Below, one piece after another: positions 25,461-32,529 of a stretch of DNA of 64,000 nt. The notes under the pieces were generated by a model. It saw nothing but the letters and a program-made list of their open reading frames with translations. It did not search any database and was not told the DNA's origin. The DNA is from Sphingomonas sp. KR3-1. GTDB taxonomy: Bacteria; Pseudomonadota; Alphaproteobacteria; Sphingomonadales; Sphingomonadaceae. Numbering within the stretch: the stretch's first letter is position 1; each line of letters opens with the position of its first letter. The DNA is taken from NCBI RefSeq assembly GCF_040049295.1, contig NZ_JBDZDQ010000002.1:620001-684000 (forward strand), in the 5' to 3' direction. The translations under genes and the position numbers were made by a program.

Positions 25461-26411
25461 ATGCGCAAGACCAACAACCGTGGAGCCAAAGGCGAGCGGG
25501 GCGATCTGTATCGGCAAGTGACGGCGCGGATCGTCGCCGAGCTGGAGGCGGGACGGCTTCCATGGGTGCAGCCTTGGGGCAGCGCCGGGATCGGACCCTG
25601 CCTGCCGCATAATGCGGCAACCAAGCGGCCCTATTCGGGGATCAACATCCTGCTGCTCTGGGGCGCCGCGCAGGAGCGCGGCTTTGCCGGGCAGGGCTGG
25701 CTGACCTTTCGCCAAGCGCTCGGCGCGGGTGGCGCGGTGCGCAAGGGCGAGCGCGGGACCACGGTCTTCTATGCCGATAGCTTCGTGCCCAAAGAGGAAA
25801 AGGCGCGGGCTGCCGAGACAGGGGAAGACGCGAAGGCGGTCACCTTCCTCAAGCGTTTCACCGTCTTCCATATCGACCAGTGCGACGGCCTGCCCGAGGG
25901 ACTGGGCGGGGAGGCGGCGCCCGTGTCCGAGGCCGATCAGGTCCCGCTTGCCGAGGCCGTGATTGCCGCCTCGGGCGTGCCGTTCCGAATCGGCGGCGAC
26001 GAAGCCTATTATGCTCCCGGACTGGATATGGTTGTGGTGCCGCCGCAGCGGGCCTTCTTCGCGCCGATCAACTTCTACCGCACCGCGCTCCACGAACTGA
26101 CCCACGCCACCGGCCACGCCAAGCGTCTTGGACGCCAGCTGCTCAATGCGTTCGGCAGCAAGGACTATGCTCGCGAGGAACTGGTCGCCGAGATGGGTTC
26201 GGCATTCCTCTGCGCTGCGCTCGGTATCGTCCCCACGGTACGCCATGCCGACTATATCGGCGCGTGGCTCGCGGTGCTGCGCGACGACAATCGCGCGATC
26301 TTCCGCGCCGCCTCCCAAGCCAGCAAGGCCGCCGACTGGCTGCTGACGCGCCATCGCGAGGCCGAAGAAGCCGCCGCCGCGCTCCCGCAGGCCGGGAGGA
26401 TCGCCGCATGA
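25461..26411 (+). CDS. ardC: ArdC-like antirestriction protein (ssDNA-binding domain plus zincin-like peptidase)
   Basis: 316 residues; the start at 25461 follows GGTGGGGAG. The N-terminal ArdC domain (about 10-135) contains DLYRQVTARIVAELEAGRLPWVQPW, YSGINILLLWGAA, GWLTFRQAL and GAVRKGERGTTVFY, hallmarks of DUF1738/ArdC. The C-terminal metallopeptidase-like part contains the HEXXH zinc motif in TALHELTHATGH (about 211-222) and the downstream Glu in YAREELVAEMGSAFLC. ArdC proteins protect incoming single-stranded plasmid DNA from restriction. First gene of the conjugation module; its stop overlaps the next start (ATGA). Confidence 0.93.
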   Translation: MRKTNNRGAKGERGDLYRQVTARIVAELEAGRLPWVQPWGSAGIGPCLPHNAATKRPYSGINILLLWGAAQERGFAGQGWLTFRQALGAGGAVRKGERGTTVFYADSFVPKEEKARAAETGEDAKAVTFLKRFTVFHIDQCDGLPEGLGGEAAPVSEADQVPLAEAVIAASGVPFRIGGDEAYYAPGLDMVVVPPQRAFFAPINFYRTALHELTHATGHAKRLGRQLLNAFGSKDYAREELVAEMGSAFLCAALGIVPTVRHADYIGAWLAVLRDDNRAIFRAASQASKAADWLLTRHREAEEAAAALPQAGRIAA

Positions 26412-26824
26412 TCCTGCTCCCCGATGATCTGCGCGTGATCCTGCGCGCCTATGCCGAGGCGCATCTCGCGGCCCAGCGTTCCCATGCGGCGGAGCCCGAT
26501 CCCGTGCCGGTTCTCAAGCTGTTCAACCCCTTGAGCGCCGCGACATGGCTGGCGACCGAAATCGACGTCGATGGCGACACCTTGTTCGGGCTCGCCGATC
26601 TCGGATTCGGCTGCCCCGAACTCGGATCGTTCAGCATCGCTGAACTGGCTTCGGTGCGCCTGCGCTACGGTCTGCTGATCGAGCGCGACACCGCCTTTCG
26701 GACCCCGTTCGCGCTGTCGGTTTGGACGCAGTGGTCGAGCCATGCGGGCTCGATCCTCTGGGCCGAAACCCTGCTTCGCCGCGTCGCGCTGGCGCGCGGC
26801 ATCCCCGATCCCTCCGGACCCTGA
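26408..26824 (+). CDS. DUF2958 domain-containing protein
   Basis: 138 residues. The motif order LLPDDLRVILRAYAEAHL, PVPVLKLFNPLSAATWLATEIDVDGDTLFGLADLGFGCPELGSFSIAEL is that of DUF2958, a small protein of unknown function nearly always found with ArdC/ParB-like genes on conjugative elements and plasmids. It overlaps ardC by 4 bp, so it is translationally coupled. The C-terminal about 45 residues form an extra tail. Confidence 0.85.
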   Translation: MILLPDDLRVILRAYAEAHLAAQRSHAAEPDPVPVLKLFNPLSAATWLATEIDVDGDTLFGLADLGFGCPELGSFSIAELASVRLRYGLLIERDTAFRTPFALSVWTQWSSHAGSILWAETLLRRVALARGIPDPSGP

Positions 26825-26882
26825 GCCCGGCGGATGGCGTGCGGCGCGCCTGTCCGCCGCAATCGAAAGAGGAGTTATTGCT

Positions 26883-28652
26883 ATGCAATTGCAGTTCATC
26901 GCGCTCGACCGGCTTACGGTCAGCAAGGCCAATATGCGCCACGGCAAGGCGCCGCCCGATGTGAGCGACATCCTTCCCACGATCCGCAAGCGCGGGGTGA
27001 TCCAGTCGCTGCTGGTCCGCCCCGGACCCGAGCCGGAGCATTTCCAGATCGACGCGGGAAGCCGCCGCTTCCACGCGGCGGGGCTGGACGCCGCCGAGAA
27101 GGAAATCGCGCCAAGCGACTATCTGCTGCCCTGCGGCATCCTCGAAGACGGCGACGATGCCGCCGCCATCGAGGCCTCGCTGATCGAGAATATGGCGCGG
27201 CTCGATCCCGACGAGGTGCGGCAATGGGAAGCGTTCGCCAAGCTGGCGAAGCAGGGCCAGAGCCCCGAGGCAATCGGGCTTACCTTCGGCCTGCCCGAGC
27301 TTGCCGTGCGCCGCACGCTCGCGCTCGGCAATCTGCTGCCGCGCCTGCGCGACCTTTACCGCCGCGACAAGATCGACCGGGTGACGATCCGCCACCTGAC
27401 CCTTGCCAGCAAGGTCCAGCAGAAGGACTGGCTGGCGCTGTTCGACGATCCCGAGCAGCGCGCGCCGAGCGGCAACCAGATCAAGGCGTGGCTGTTCGGC
27501 GGGGCGACCATCCCGACCGCCAACGCGCTGTTCCCGCTGGACGGCTATTCGGGCATTGTGGTCGCCGACTTGTTCGGCGAAGGCGGCTATTTCGCCCACG
27601 CGGAGGCGTTCTGGGCCGCGCAGAATGCCGAGATCGAGGTGCGCACCACCGCCTATCTCGACGCCGGATGGAGCGCGGTCGCGGTCGTCCCCGCGACCGA
27701 GCATTTCCACAGTTGGGAATATGAGAAGACGCCGAAAAAGAAGGGCGGGCGGGTTTATGTCGATGTCCGCGCCAATGGCGAGGTCGTCTTTCACGAAGGC
27801 TATCTCAGCCGCCGCGAGGTTGCACAGCGCGCCAAAGGGGAGCAGCCGGACGCGCCCAAGCCGCCGCCTCCCGAGATCAGCTCGGGTTTGCAATGCTATG
27901 TCGATCTGCACCGGCACGCGGCGGTTCGCACCGCGATGCTCGCCAAGCCCGGCGTGGCGCTTCGCCTGATGGCGGCGCACGTCATCGGCACCGGCGCGGC
28001 GCAATATTCGGTGAAGCCCGACAACCGTAGCGCACCGAGCGATGCGGTCGCCGAGAGCGCCGAATGCGCCCGCGCCGAGACGGTGTTCGACGAGAAGCGC
28101 CGCGCGGCGCTGGCGGTACTGGGGTTCGGCGAGGACGAGGCCAACCTCGTCCACGGCTATGGCGTCGGCCATGAAGTGACCGCCATCTTCGAGCGGCTGG
28201 TGGAGCTTCCCGATGCCGTCGTCATGGAACTGGTCGCGGTGGCGATGGGCGAGACGCTGGCGCGGGGCTCCGCCGAAGTCGAGGCGCTGGGGCTGCATCT
28301 CGGCGTGGACATGGCCGATTGGTGGGAAGCCGATACCGCCTTTTTCGACCTGATCCGCGACAAGGAGGTGCTGGGCCAGATCGTCGGCGAAGTCGCGGGT
28401 GCGCGGGTCGCCGATGCCAACAGGCAGGAGAAGACCAAGACCCTCAAGACCATCGTCGTCGCGCATCTGGAAGGCGCGGACGGTCGTCCCAAGGTCGAGC
28501 GCTGGGTGCCGAAATGGATGGCGTTCCCGCCCGCCGCCTATACCGGGCGGGGCGGGGTCGGCACGGTCAAGGCCCATGGCCGGATGCTCGGCGCACGGCC
28601 TGTTCTGCCGGACCCTGAGCCGGGTGAGGTCGAGGAGAAGCTGGCGGCCTGA
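26883..28652 (+). CDS. ParB/RepB/Spo0J-like nuclease-domain protein of the mobile module
   Basis: 589 residues; AGAGGAG precedes the ATG at 26883. The N-terminal ParB-like domain (about 5-110) reads LDRLTVSKANMRHG, DILPTIRKRGVIQSLLVRP, DAGSRRFHAA and IEASLIENMARLDPDEVRQWEAF. A helix-turn-helix (about 120-175; EAIGLTFGLPELAVRRTLALGNLLP) follows, then a long C-terminal part found only in mobile-element homologues. Chromosomal ParB proteins have a short dimerisation domain instead. There is no parA nearby, so a regulatory or DNA-processing role is more likely than true partitioning. Two terminators follow. Confidence 0.88.
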   Translation: MQLQFIALDRLTVSKANMRHGKAPPDVSDILPTIRKRGVIQSLLVRPGPEPEHFQIDAGSRRFHAAGLDAAEKEIAPSDYLLPCGILEDGDDAAAIEASLIENMARLDPDEVRQWEAFAKLAKQGQSPEAIGLTFGLPELAVRRTLALGNLLPRLRDLYRRDKIDRVTIRHLTLASKVQQKDWLALFDDPEQRAPSGNQIKAWLFGGATIPTANALFPLDGYSGIVVADLFGEGGYFAHAEAFWAAQNAEIEVRTTAYLDAGWSAVAVVPATEHFHSWEYEKTPKKKGGRVYVDVRANGEVVFHEGYLSRREVAQRAKGEQPDAPKPPPPEISSGLQCYVDLHRHAAVRTAMLAKPGVALRLMAAHVIGTGAAQYSVKPDNRSAPSDAVAESAECARAETVFDEKRRAALAVLGFGEDEANLVHGYGVGHEVTAIFERLVELPDAVVMELVAVAMGETLARGSAEVEALGLHLGVDMADWWEADTAFFDLIRDKEVLGQIVGEVAGARVADANRQEKTKTLKTIVVAHLEGADGRPKVERWVPKWMAFPPAAYTGRGGVGTVKAHGRMLGARPVLPDPEPGEVEEKLAA

Positions 28653-28659
28653 CTTGCTG

Positions 28660-28685
28660 CACGGGCGGTCCTGGGGCCGCCCGTG
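28660..28685 (+). terminator. Hairpin after the parB-like gene
   Basis: A perfect 9-bp stem CACGGGCGG (28660-28668)/CCGCCCGTG (28677-28685), 8 bases after the stop codon, followed by CCCTTTC. A stronger terminator follows at 28710-28751. Confidence 0.55.
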
Positions 28686-28709
28686 CCCTTTCGGACCATG
28701 AATGAATCG

Positions 28710-28751
28710 GCCGCGCCGGGCGCCTTTGCAGGCTGCCCGGCGCGGCTTTTT
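28710..28751 (+). terminator. Strong rho-independent terminator
   Basis: A 12-bp stem GCCGCGCCGGGC (28710-28721)/GCCCGGCGCGGC (28735-28746) is followed directly by TTTTT (28747-28751). It closes the ardC-DUF2958-parB transcription unit. Confidence 0.85.
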
Positions 28752-28843
28752 GGGTCGTTGACTAAGGAATGCGGAACGACGGAAGGTTCGTGGAAAGCGG
28801 TCGGGCGGCTCATAGGAGCTTGGGCCGCTATCCGGACGCTCGA

Positions 28844-28999
28844 TTACGCAATATCGTTTGCGACCTTGGCTTTGTCTCGCGCGAGGCTACGTCTGGAAAA
28901 CTCGGCAAGGAACGGCTTGGCGCGTTCCCTGGCACGCTCGCGAAATGCGGCCCTGACTTCGTTGAGCAACTGCCGGTCGGTCAATTCAGCGTTGCTCAT
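28844..28999 (-). CDS. 51-residue hypothetical protein
   Basis: A small frame from the ATG at 28999 with an excellent ribosome site (GGAGGAG six bases upstream) to a TAA at 28844. The product starts MSNAELTDRQLLNEVRAAF and is rich in Arg and Lys; it is predicted to be a pair of amphipathic helices. No family recognised. Its lower GC and isolated position between the terminators and the excalibur gene suggest accessory cargo. Supported by the ribosome site and strand-specific position only. Confidence 0.5.
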   Translation of the reverse strand: MSNAELTDRQLLNEVRAAFRERARERAKPFLAEFSRRSLARDKAKVANDIA

Positions 29000-29125
29000 C
29001 TCAACTCCTCCGAACGGCGATGTTGACCAAATTAGATATACTGCATGGTCGCGTCGAGCGGCGGATTTTCGAGGCGCACAACTTAGGGCCCAACGTCCTG
29101 CATGGGGGCGAAACGGTCATTCGCT

Positions 29126-29539
29126 TCATTGCCGGTAGGGCTCGCAGGCGATCCCGTCCGAATCTCCATCCAGCCCCTCGCGATATCCCGCCTGGCCGCG
29201 ATACATCGGGGCGGCGCCGGCCGCGCGCGCATCATTGCAGTTGCGATAATAGGCGGATCGCTCGATCGCCGCGCGCTGCTCGGGGGTGGTGGTCACCGCA
29301 CTCGAGACCGCCAGCAGCTGTGGCATCGCGGCCCAGGTGCCGATGGCGACGGCGCCCCAGACCAGCAGCAGCGTGCGCACGAATGCCCCACGCGATTCCC
29401 GTCCGCTCTGCGATCGGCGCGGGCGGCGGTGCCGGTACGGAGTGAATTGCCGAGCCACGCCCCGCAGCCTCGCACCCTGGCCTTGCCAATCGCTTAAGGT
29501 TCGCGCTCGACCGCCCCGGCAGGTCCGCCTGTCGCGCAT
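29126..29539 (-). CDS. Excalibur calcium-binding domain protein with one membrane segment
   Basis: 137 residues from the ATG at 29539 (AAGGG in front). A basic N-terminus (about 1-50) leads to one membrane helix (about 56-76, [21 protein letters not shown]). The C-terminal excalibur motif follows: [12 protein letters not shown], then [16 protein letters not shown], with the DxDxDGxxCE signature that binds calcium. Such proteins are exported and membrane-anchored; their role is unknown. A homologous gene is often found on sphingomonad mobile elements, here in reverse orientation within the conjugation module. Confidence 0.8.
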   Translation of the reverse strand: MRDRRTCRGGRARTLSDWQGQGARLRGVARQFTPYRHRRPRRSQSGRESRGAFVRTLLLVWGAVAIGTWAAMPQLLAVSSAVTTTPEQRAAIERSAYYRNCNDARAAGAAPMYRGQAGYREGLDGDSDGIACEPYRQ

Positions 29540-29874
29540 GTCGTACCCTTGGGAGACTGGATTTGCCCTCACTGGCGGGGGGCGGATCCGGCCTTCTTGA
29601 GGCCCAGCGCGCGGCGGGCACCCACCGGCGCCGAACCTCCCCGGCGCTTTGGCGAGAGCCGCCCACGGCCTCTTTGCGATGGCTGTCTGGCAGGGCGCGG
29701 CCTTCATGCCTGCAACGGCTTCGCCGTCCTCCACTGCGTTGCGGCCCTACGCCCACCCCATCGCGCGAGCGCGACGGGGACCCCGAGCTGGGTGCACGCA
29801 GGCCGCCTGCCCTGCCTGTCCGACGCCATCGAGGCCGCATTCGGGCGGCTTCGACCAAGCAGTCGGAGGTTATC
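29540..29874 (+). other. GC-rich leader upstream of the DUF736 gene, no protein gene
   Basis: 335 bases without a credible gene. It contains CTCCACTGCGTTGCGGCCCT (29729-29748), nearly the same as a phrase in the ardC leader, and clustered inverted repeats such as GCGCGAGCGCGA. AGTCGGAGG just before 29875 is the ribosome site of the DUF736 gene. It also carries the promoter of the divergent excalibur gene. The similar layout to the ardC leader suggests a shared regulatory function. Confidence 0.35.
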
Positions 29875-30174
29875 ATGGCACAGATTGGCAGCTTCACCCG
29901 CGACGATGCGGGCAATTTCACCGGCACGATCCGCACGCTCACCCTCAACGTGAAGGCGGTCCTCAAGCCCTCGCCCAAGGACAACGACAAGGCGCCCGAC
30001 TATCGCGTCACCGCCAATGGCGGGGTCGAGTTCGGCGCCGGCTGGAGCAAATCCTCGCGCGAGGATCGGCCCTATATCTCGGTCAAGCTCGACGATCCTT
30101 CCTTCCCCGCGCCGATCTACGCGACGCTGGCCGAGGGCGAGGGCGGTGCGCACAATCTGATCTGGTCGCGCTGA
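29875..30174 (+). CDS. DUF736 family protein
   Basis: 99 residues; GGAGG lies just before the ATG at 29875. The whole protein matches DUF736: [69 protein letters not shown]736 proteins are small cytoplasmic beta-rich proteins of unknown function found almost only on plasmids and conjugative elements next to ArdC, ParB-like and TraF genes. A perfect hairpin with a TTCG loop follows. Confidence 0.92.
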   Translation: MAQIGSFTRDDAGNFTGTIRTLTLNVKAVLKPSPKDNDKAPDYRVTANGGVEFGAGWSKSSREDRPYISVKLDDPSFPAPIYATLAEGEGGAHNLIWSR

Positions 30175-30183
30175 TCCGGCCGC

Positions 30184-30209
30184 CGCGGCGCCCTTCGGGG
30201 CGCCGCGGT
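30184..30209 (+). terminator. 11-bp hairpin with TTCG tetraloop
   Basis: A perfect stem CCGCGGCGCCC (30184-30194)/GGGCGCCGCGG (30199-30209) with the extra-stable TTCG loop, 9 bases after the DUF736 stop. There is no T-run, so it may terminate, attenuate, or protect the mRNA 3' end. Confidence 0.55.
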
Positions 30210-30340
30210 CCGTCACCCTTTCAAGGGGGTGTCGATTTCGCGGGGGTGCGGTTTTCGACCCTGCTGCCGCCCGGCGCCAGCCGGCAACACCCGTCGTCAG
30301 GACGGCCTGCGGGCCTGCCAGCAACGACGGGATTGGAACG

Positions 30341-30571
30341 ATGGACGACGAACTTGCCCGGGCCGAACGCGCAAAGCGCGGCAGCCCCTATCTGAGCACG
30401 GCGCAGGCCGCGCATTATCTCGGCATTTCCGAACGCACGCTGCAGCGGATGCGCGGCGGGAAGTCCAAGGATCCGGGTCCGACGCCGCGTCGCCACGCGC
30501 ATATGGTCATCTACCATATCGACGATCTCGACGCCTGGTCGCGCGATACCTTCAAGGGCAAAAAGCCATGA
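30341..30571 (+). CDS. Helix-turn-helix (excisionase/AlpA-like) DNA-binding protein
   Basis: 76 residues. A MerR/excisionase-type helix-turn-helix covers residues 17-60: YLSTAQAAHYLGISERTLQRMRGGKSKDPGPTPRRHAHMVIYHIDDLDAWSRDTF. This is the small HTH regulator normally placed between DUF736 and the TraF peptidase in these modules. It may control transfer genes or excision. Its stop overlaps the next start codon (ATGA). Confidence 0.88.
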   Translation: MDDELARAERAKRGSPYLSTAQAAHYLGISERTLQRMRGGKSKDPGPTPRRHAHMVIYHIDDLDAWSRDTFKGKKP

Positions 30572-31095
30572 GCCCCGATGATCTGCGGGTGCGGGCACGC
30601 GTCTGGCGATGGATCCTGGTCGGTCTCGCCTGCTTCTGGGCGACGCTCGCGACCCTGGCCTTTCCGCCGGCGCCGCGCCTCGTCTGGAACGCGAGCGACA
30701 GCGCCCCGCAAGGGCTCTACCGGGTGTTCCCGGGCACTGCGCCGGGTCGCGGCGATATGGTGATTGCCTGGGCGCCGGCGCCCTATCGGCACCTTGCTGC
30801 GACCCGACACTACCTCCCGGGCAATGTGCCGCTGGTGAAGCGTGTCGCCGCGCTCGCCGGGGATCGAGTCTGTGCGACCGGCCCCTCGATCCGCGTCGAC
30901 GGCAAGCAGGTCGCGACCCGGCTCGCCGTGGATGGCAAGGGCCGGCCTATGCCCTGGTGGGAGGGCTGCCGGACCCTGCCTCCCGGCGAGTATCTCCTGC
31001 TGATGGATGCGCCCGCGTCGTTCGACGGGCGCTATTTCGGGATCAGCCGCGCCGACCAGTTGGTCGGCAAAGCGAGGCCGCTATGGACCCGCTGA
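30568..31095 (+). CDS. traF: S26 family signal peptidase, conjugal transfer TraF-like
   Basis: 175 residues. An N-terminal membrane helix (about 14-32, WILVGLACFWATLATLAF) precedes the type-I signal-peptidase fold: catalytic Ser in WNASDSAPQGLYRV (about residue 43) and catalytic Lys in LVKRVAALAGDRV (about residue 90), with the C-terminal GRYFGISRADQLVGKA box. TraF of RP4-type systems trims and cyclises the pilin TrbC. No pilin gene is present in the window. Overlaps the HTH gene by 4 bp and the transglycosylase gene by 13 bp. Confidence 0.9.
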   Translation: MSPDDLRVRARVWRWILVGLACFWATLATLAFPPAPRLVWNASDSAPQGLYRVFPGTAPGRGDMVIAWAPAPYRHLAATRHYLPGNVPLVKRVAALAGDRVCATGPSIRVDGKQVATRLAVDGKGRPMPWWEGCRTLPPGEYLLLMDAPASFDGRYFGISRADQLVGKARPLWTR

Positions 31096-31691
31096 GGTTC
31101 GCGCTCGCCCCGCTGATGCTCGCGCTGCCGGGCCCTGCGGCGGCCGACGCGGTGGCGCGCTGGCAGCCCTTCATCGCCGAAGCCTCGCAGCGCTTCGGCA
31201 TCCCCGAGACCTGGATCGTCCGGGTGATGCGCGCCGAGAGCGGAGGGATGACCGCGATCGACGGACGCCCGATCCGTTCGACCAAGGGCGCGATGGGGCT
31301 GATGCAGCTGATGCCGGGAACCTGGTCGGACATGCGTGCGCGGCTCGGCCTCGGCGCCGATCCGGACGATCCGCGCGACAATATCCTCGCCGGTACTTGC
31401 TACCTTCGGCTGATGTACGACCGGTTCGGCTATCCCGGCCTGTTCGCCGCGTACAATGCCGGGCCGGGCCGCTATGCCGAGTGGCTCGCCGGTCGCGCCA
31501 CTTTGCGCGCCGAGACGATCGCCTATGTGGCGAAGGTCGCGCCAGCCGGCCGAGTTGCACAGACAGCGGCAATCGAAGCGCCCACGCCGCCCTTGTTCGC
31601 GGTGCGGCGCGAGCTTGCCGATGTTGCTGCGCAGGATGCTGCCAATAGGCCCCGATCGCTCCTGTTCGCAGTGCGGAAGGACCCGCAATGA
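31083..31691 (+). CDS. Lytic transglycosylase (SLT domain) of the conjugation module
   Basis: 202 residues. A signal peptide (residues 1-22, ends AAADA) is followed by an SLT goose-lysozyme-like domain: catalytic Glu in VMRAESGGMTA (about 53), GAMGLMQLMPGTWSD (about 71-85), NILAGTCYLRLMYDRFG, and FAAYNAGPGRYAEWL (about 118-132). It would open peptidoglycan in the periplasm for the transfer apparatus (VirB1-like). The C-terminal about 50 residues are unstructured. The 13-bp overlap with traF indicates one operon. Confidence 0.9.
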   Translation: MDPLRFALAPLMLALPGPAAADAVARWQPFIAEASQRFGIPETWIVRVMRAESGGMTAIDGRPIRSTKGAMGLMQLMPGTWSDMRARLGLGADPDDPRDNILAGTCYLRLMYDRFGYPGLFAAYNAGPGRYAEWLAGRATLRAETIAYVAKVAPAGRVAQTAAIEAPTPPLFAVRRELADVAAQDAANRPRSLLFAVRKDPQ

Positions 31692-31911
31692 CGGTCCTGC
31701 GGGGTGGGGGCTCGTCGTGGTCGTCCCAGCATGACGGGGGGCGCAGCGCCTATCAAGGCCCGCGGGTCCCCCCAATTTGCTGCGCAAATCGGTTCCCCCC
31801 GCGTCCGCTGCGCGGCGCCTGCGCTGGCGCTCCGGCGGCCCTGACAGCCGCTGCGCCCCCCGTCGTCGAGGCTGCGTCCTCGATGAGGAGGGCGACAAGC
31901 GGAGACAGTTC

Positions 31912-32268
31912 ATGACCTTTGTTCAACCCATCTCGGCCGCAGCGGATCGCGTGATTTCGGCGCTGGCGGCGGGGCTAGAGATCGAGTTCGGACGGGGCGC
32001 CGGCCAGGCATTGGCGCATCGTTTTCTGGAAGCCGAGGATGTCGAATTCCATTGGGATGCGCGGATAAAGGAGCGCTGGATCGGCAGCTATGAGGCGTTG
32101 GGCGGGGAGGAAATCGAGCTCGATCGGGTGCGCATTCTGGGGCGCCTGGACGGCAAATGGTTCGTCGCGGTGATGATCATCGACGGGGACGGAAGCGCGC
32201 ACGGGATGCAAGGTCGACGCGCGTTCAAGCGGCGTGGCGACGCGGTTCGGGCGTTCGCGGATGCCTGA
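31912..32268 (+). CDS. Hypothetical protein of the conjugation module
   Basis: 118 residues; GGAGA precedes the ATG at 31912. The protein has an N-terminal helix (ISAAADRVISALAAGLEIEFGRGAGQALAHRF) and a mixed alpha/beta middle (IKERWIGSYEALGGEEIELDRVRILGRLDGKWFVAVMIIDGDG), ending basic. No named family recognised. It is typical of the uncharacterised gene just upstream of DUF3363-type relaxases. A 220-base leader (31692-31911) rich in GC and short inverted repeats lies before it. Confidence 0.6.
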   Translation: MTFVQPISAAADRVISALAAGLEIEFGRGAGQALAHRFLEAEDVEFHWDARIKERWIGSYEALGGEEIELDRVRILGRLDGKWFVAVMIIDGDGSAHGMQGRRAFKRRGDAVRAFADA

Positions 32269-32382
32269 TCTCGATGGGCCGGGATGCGGTGTCGGAAGGC
32301 GCGCGCGTCCCGGCCATTTTTTTGCGCCGAGTGAGGGGGAGGGCAGCAGAAGAAGGAAGAAGGGAATGCAAGAGAAAGGCAA

Positions 32383-32509
32383 TGTCTCGCGGCCATTGCT
32401 ATGTGGTTGTCTGCACATCGTTTTTTCGCGAGACAGGCGCGGCGCCCTGCGAGACAGAAGGCGCAGAAAGGGCGGAAATCCGACGTTTCTTGCCCCTGTT
32501 TGCGAGACT
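32383..32509. repeat. Cluster of GCGAGAC(A) repeats upstream of the relaxase: candidate oriT or operator region
   Basis: The octamer GCGAGACA occurs at 32428-32435 and 32449-32456, exactly 21 bases apart, on the same face of the helix. An inverted copy TGTCTCGC is at 32383-32390 and a variant GCGAGACT at 32502-32509. They sit in the 261-base gap between the hypothetical gene and the relaxase gene, the usual place for oriT in this module type. No classical MOBP nic sequence was recognised. Confidence 0.4.
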
Positions 32510-32529
32510 CTCGCTGAGCGGCGGTCGTC

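Noticed and set aside
25251..26411. Longer ardC start at 25251
   Set aside because: It would add 70 Arg/Pro-rich residues encoded by the GC-rich leader; the start at 25461 has the ribosome site and the family N-terminus.
26631..28577. 648-codon minus-strand frame opposite the parB-like gene
   Set aside because: Shadow frame without domain; the plus-strand ParB-like motifs are unambiguous.
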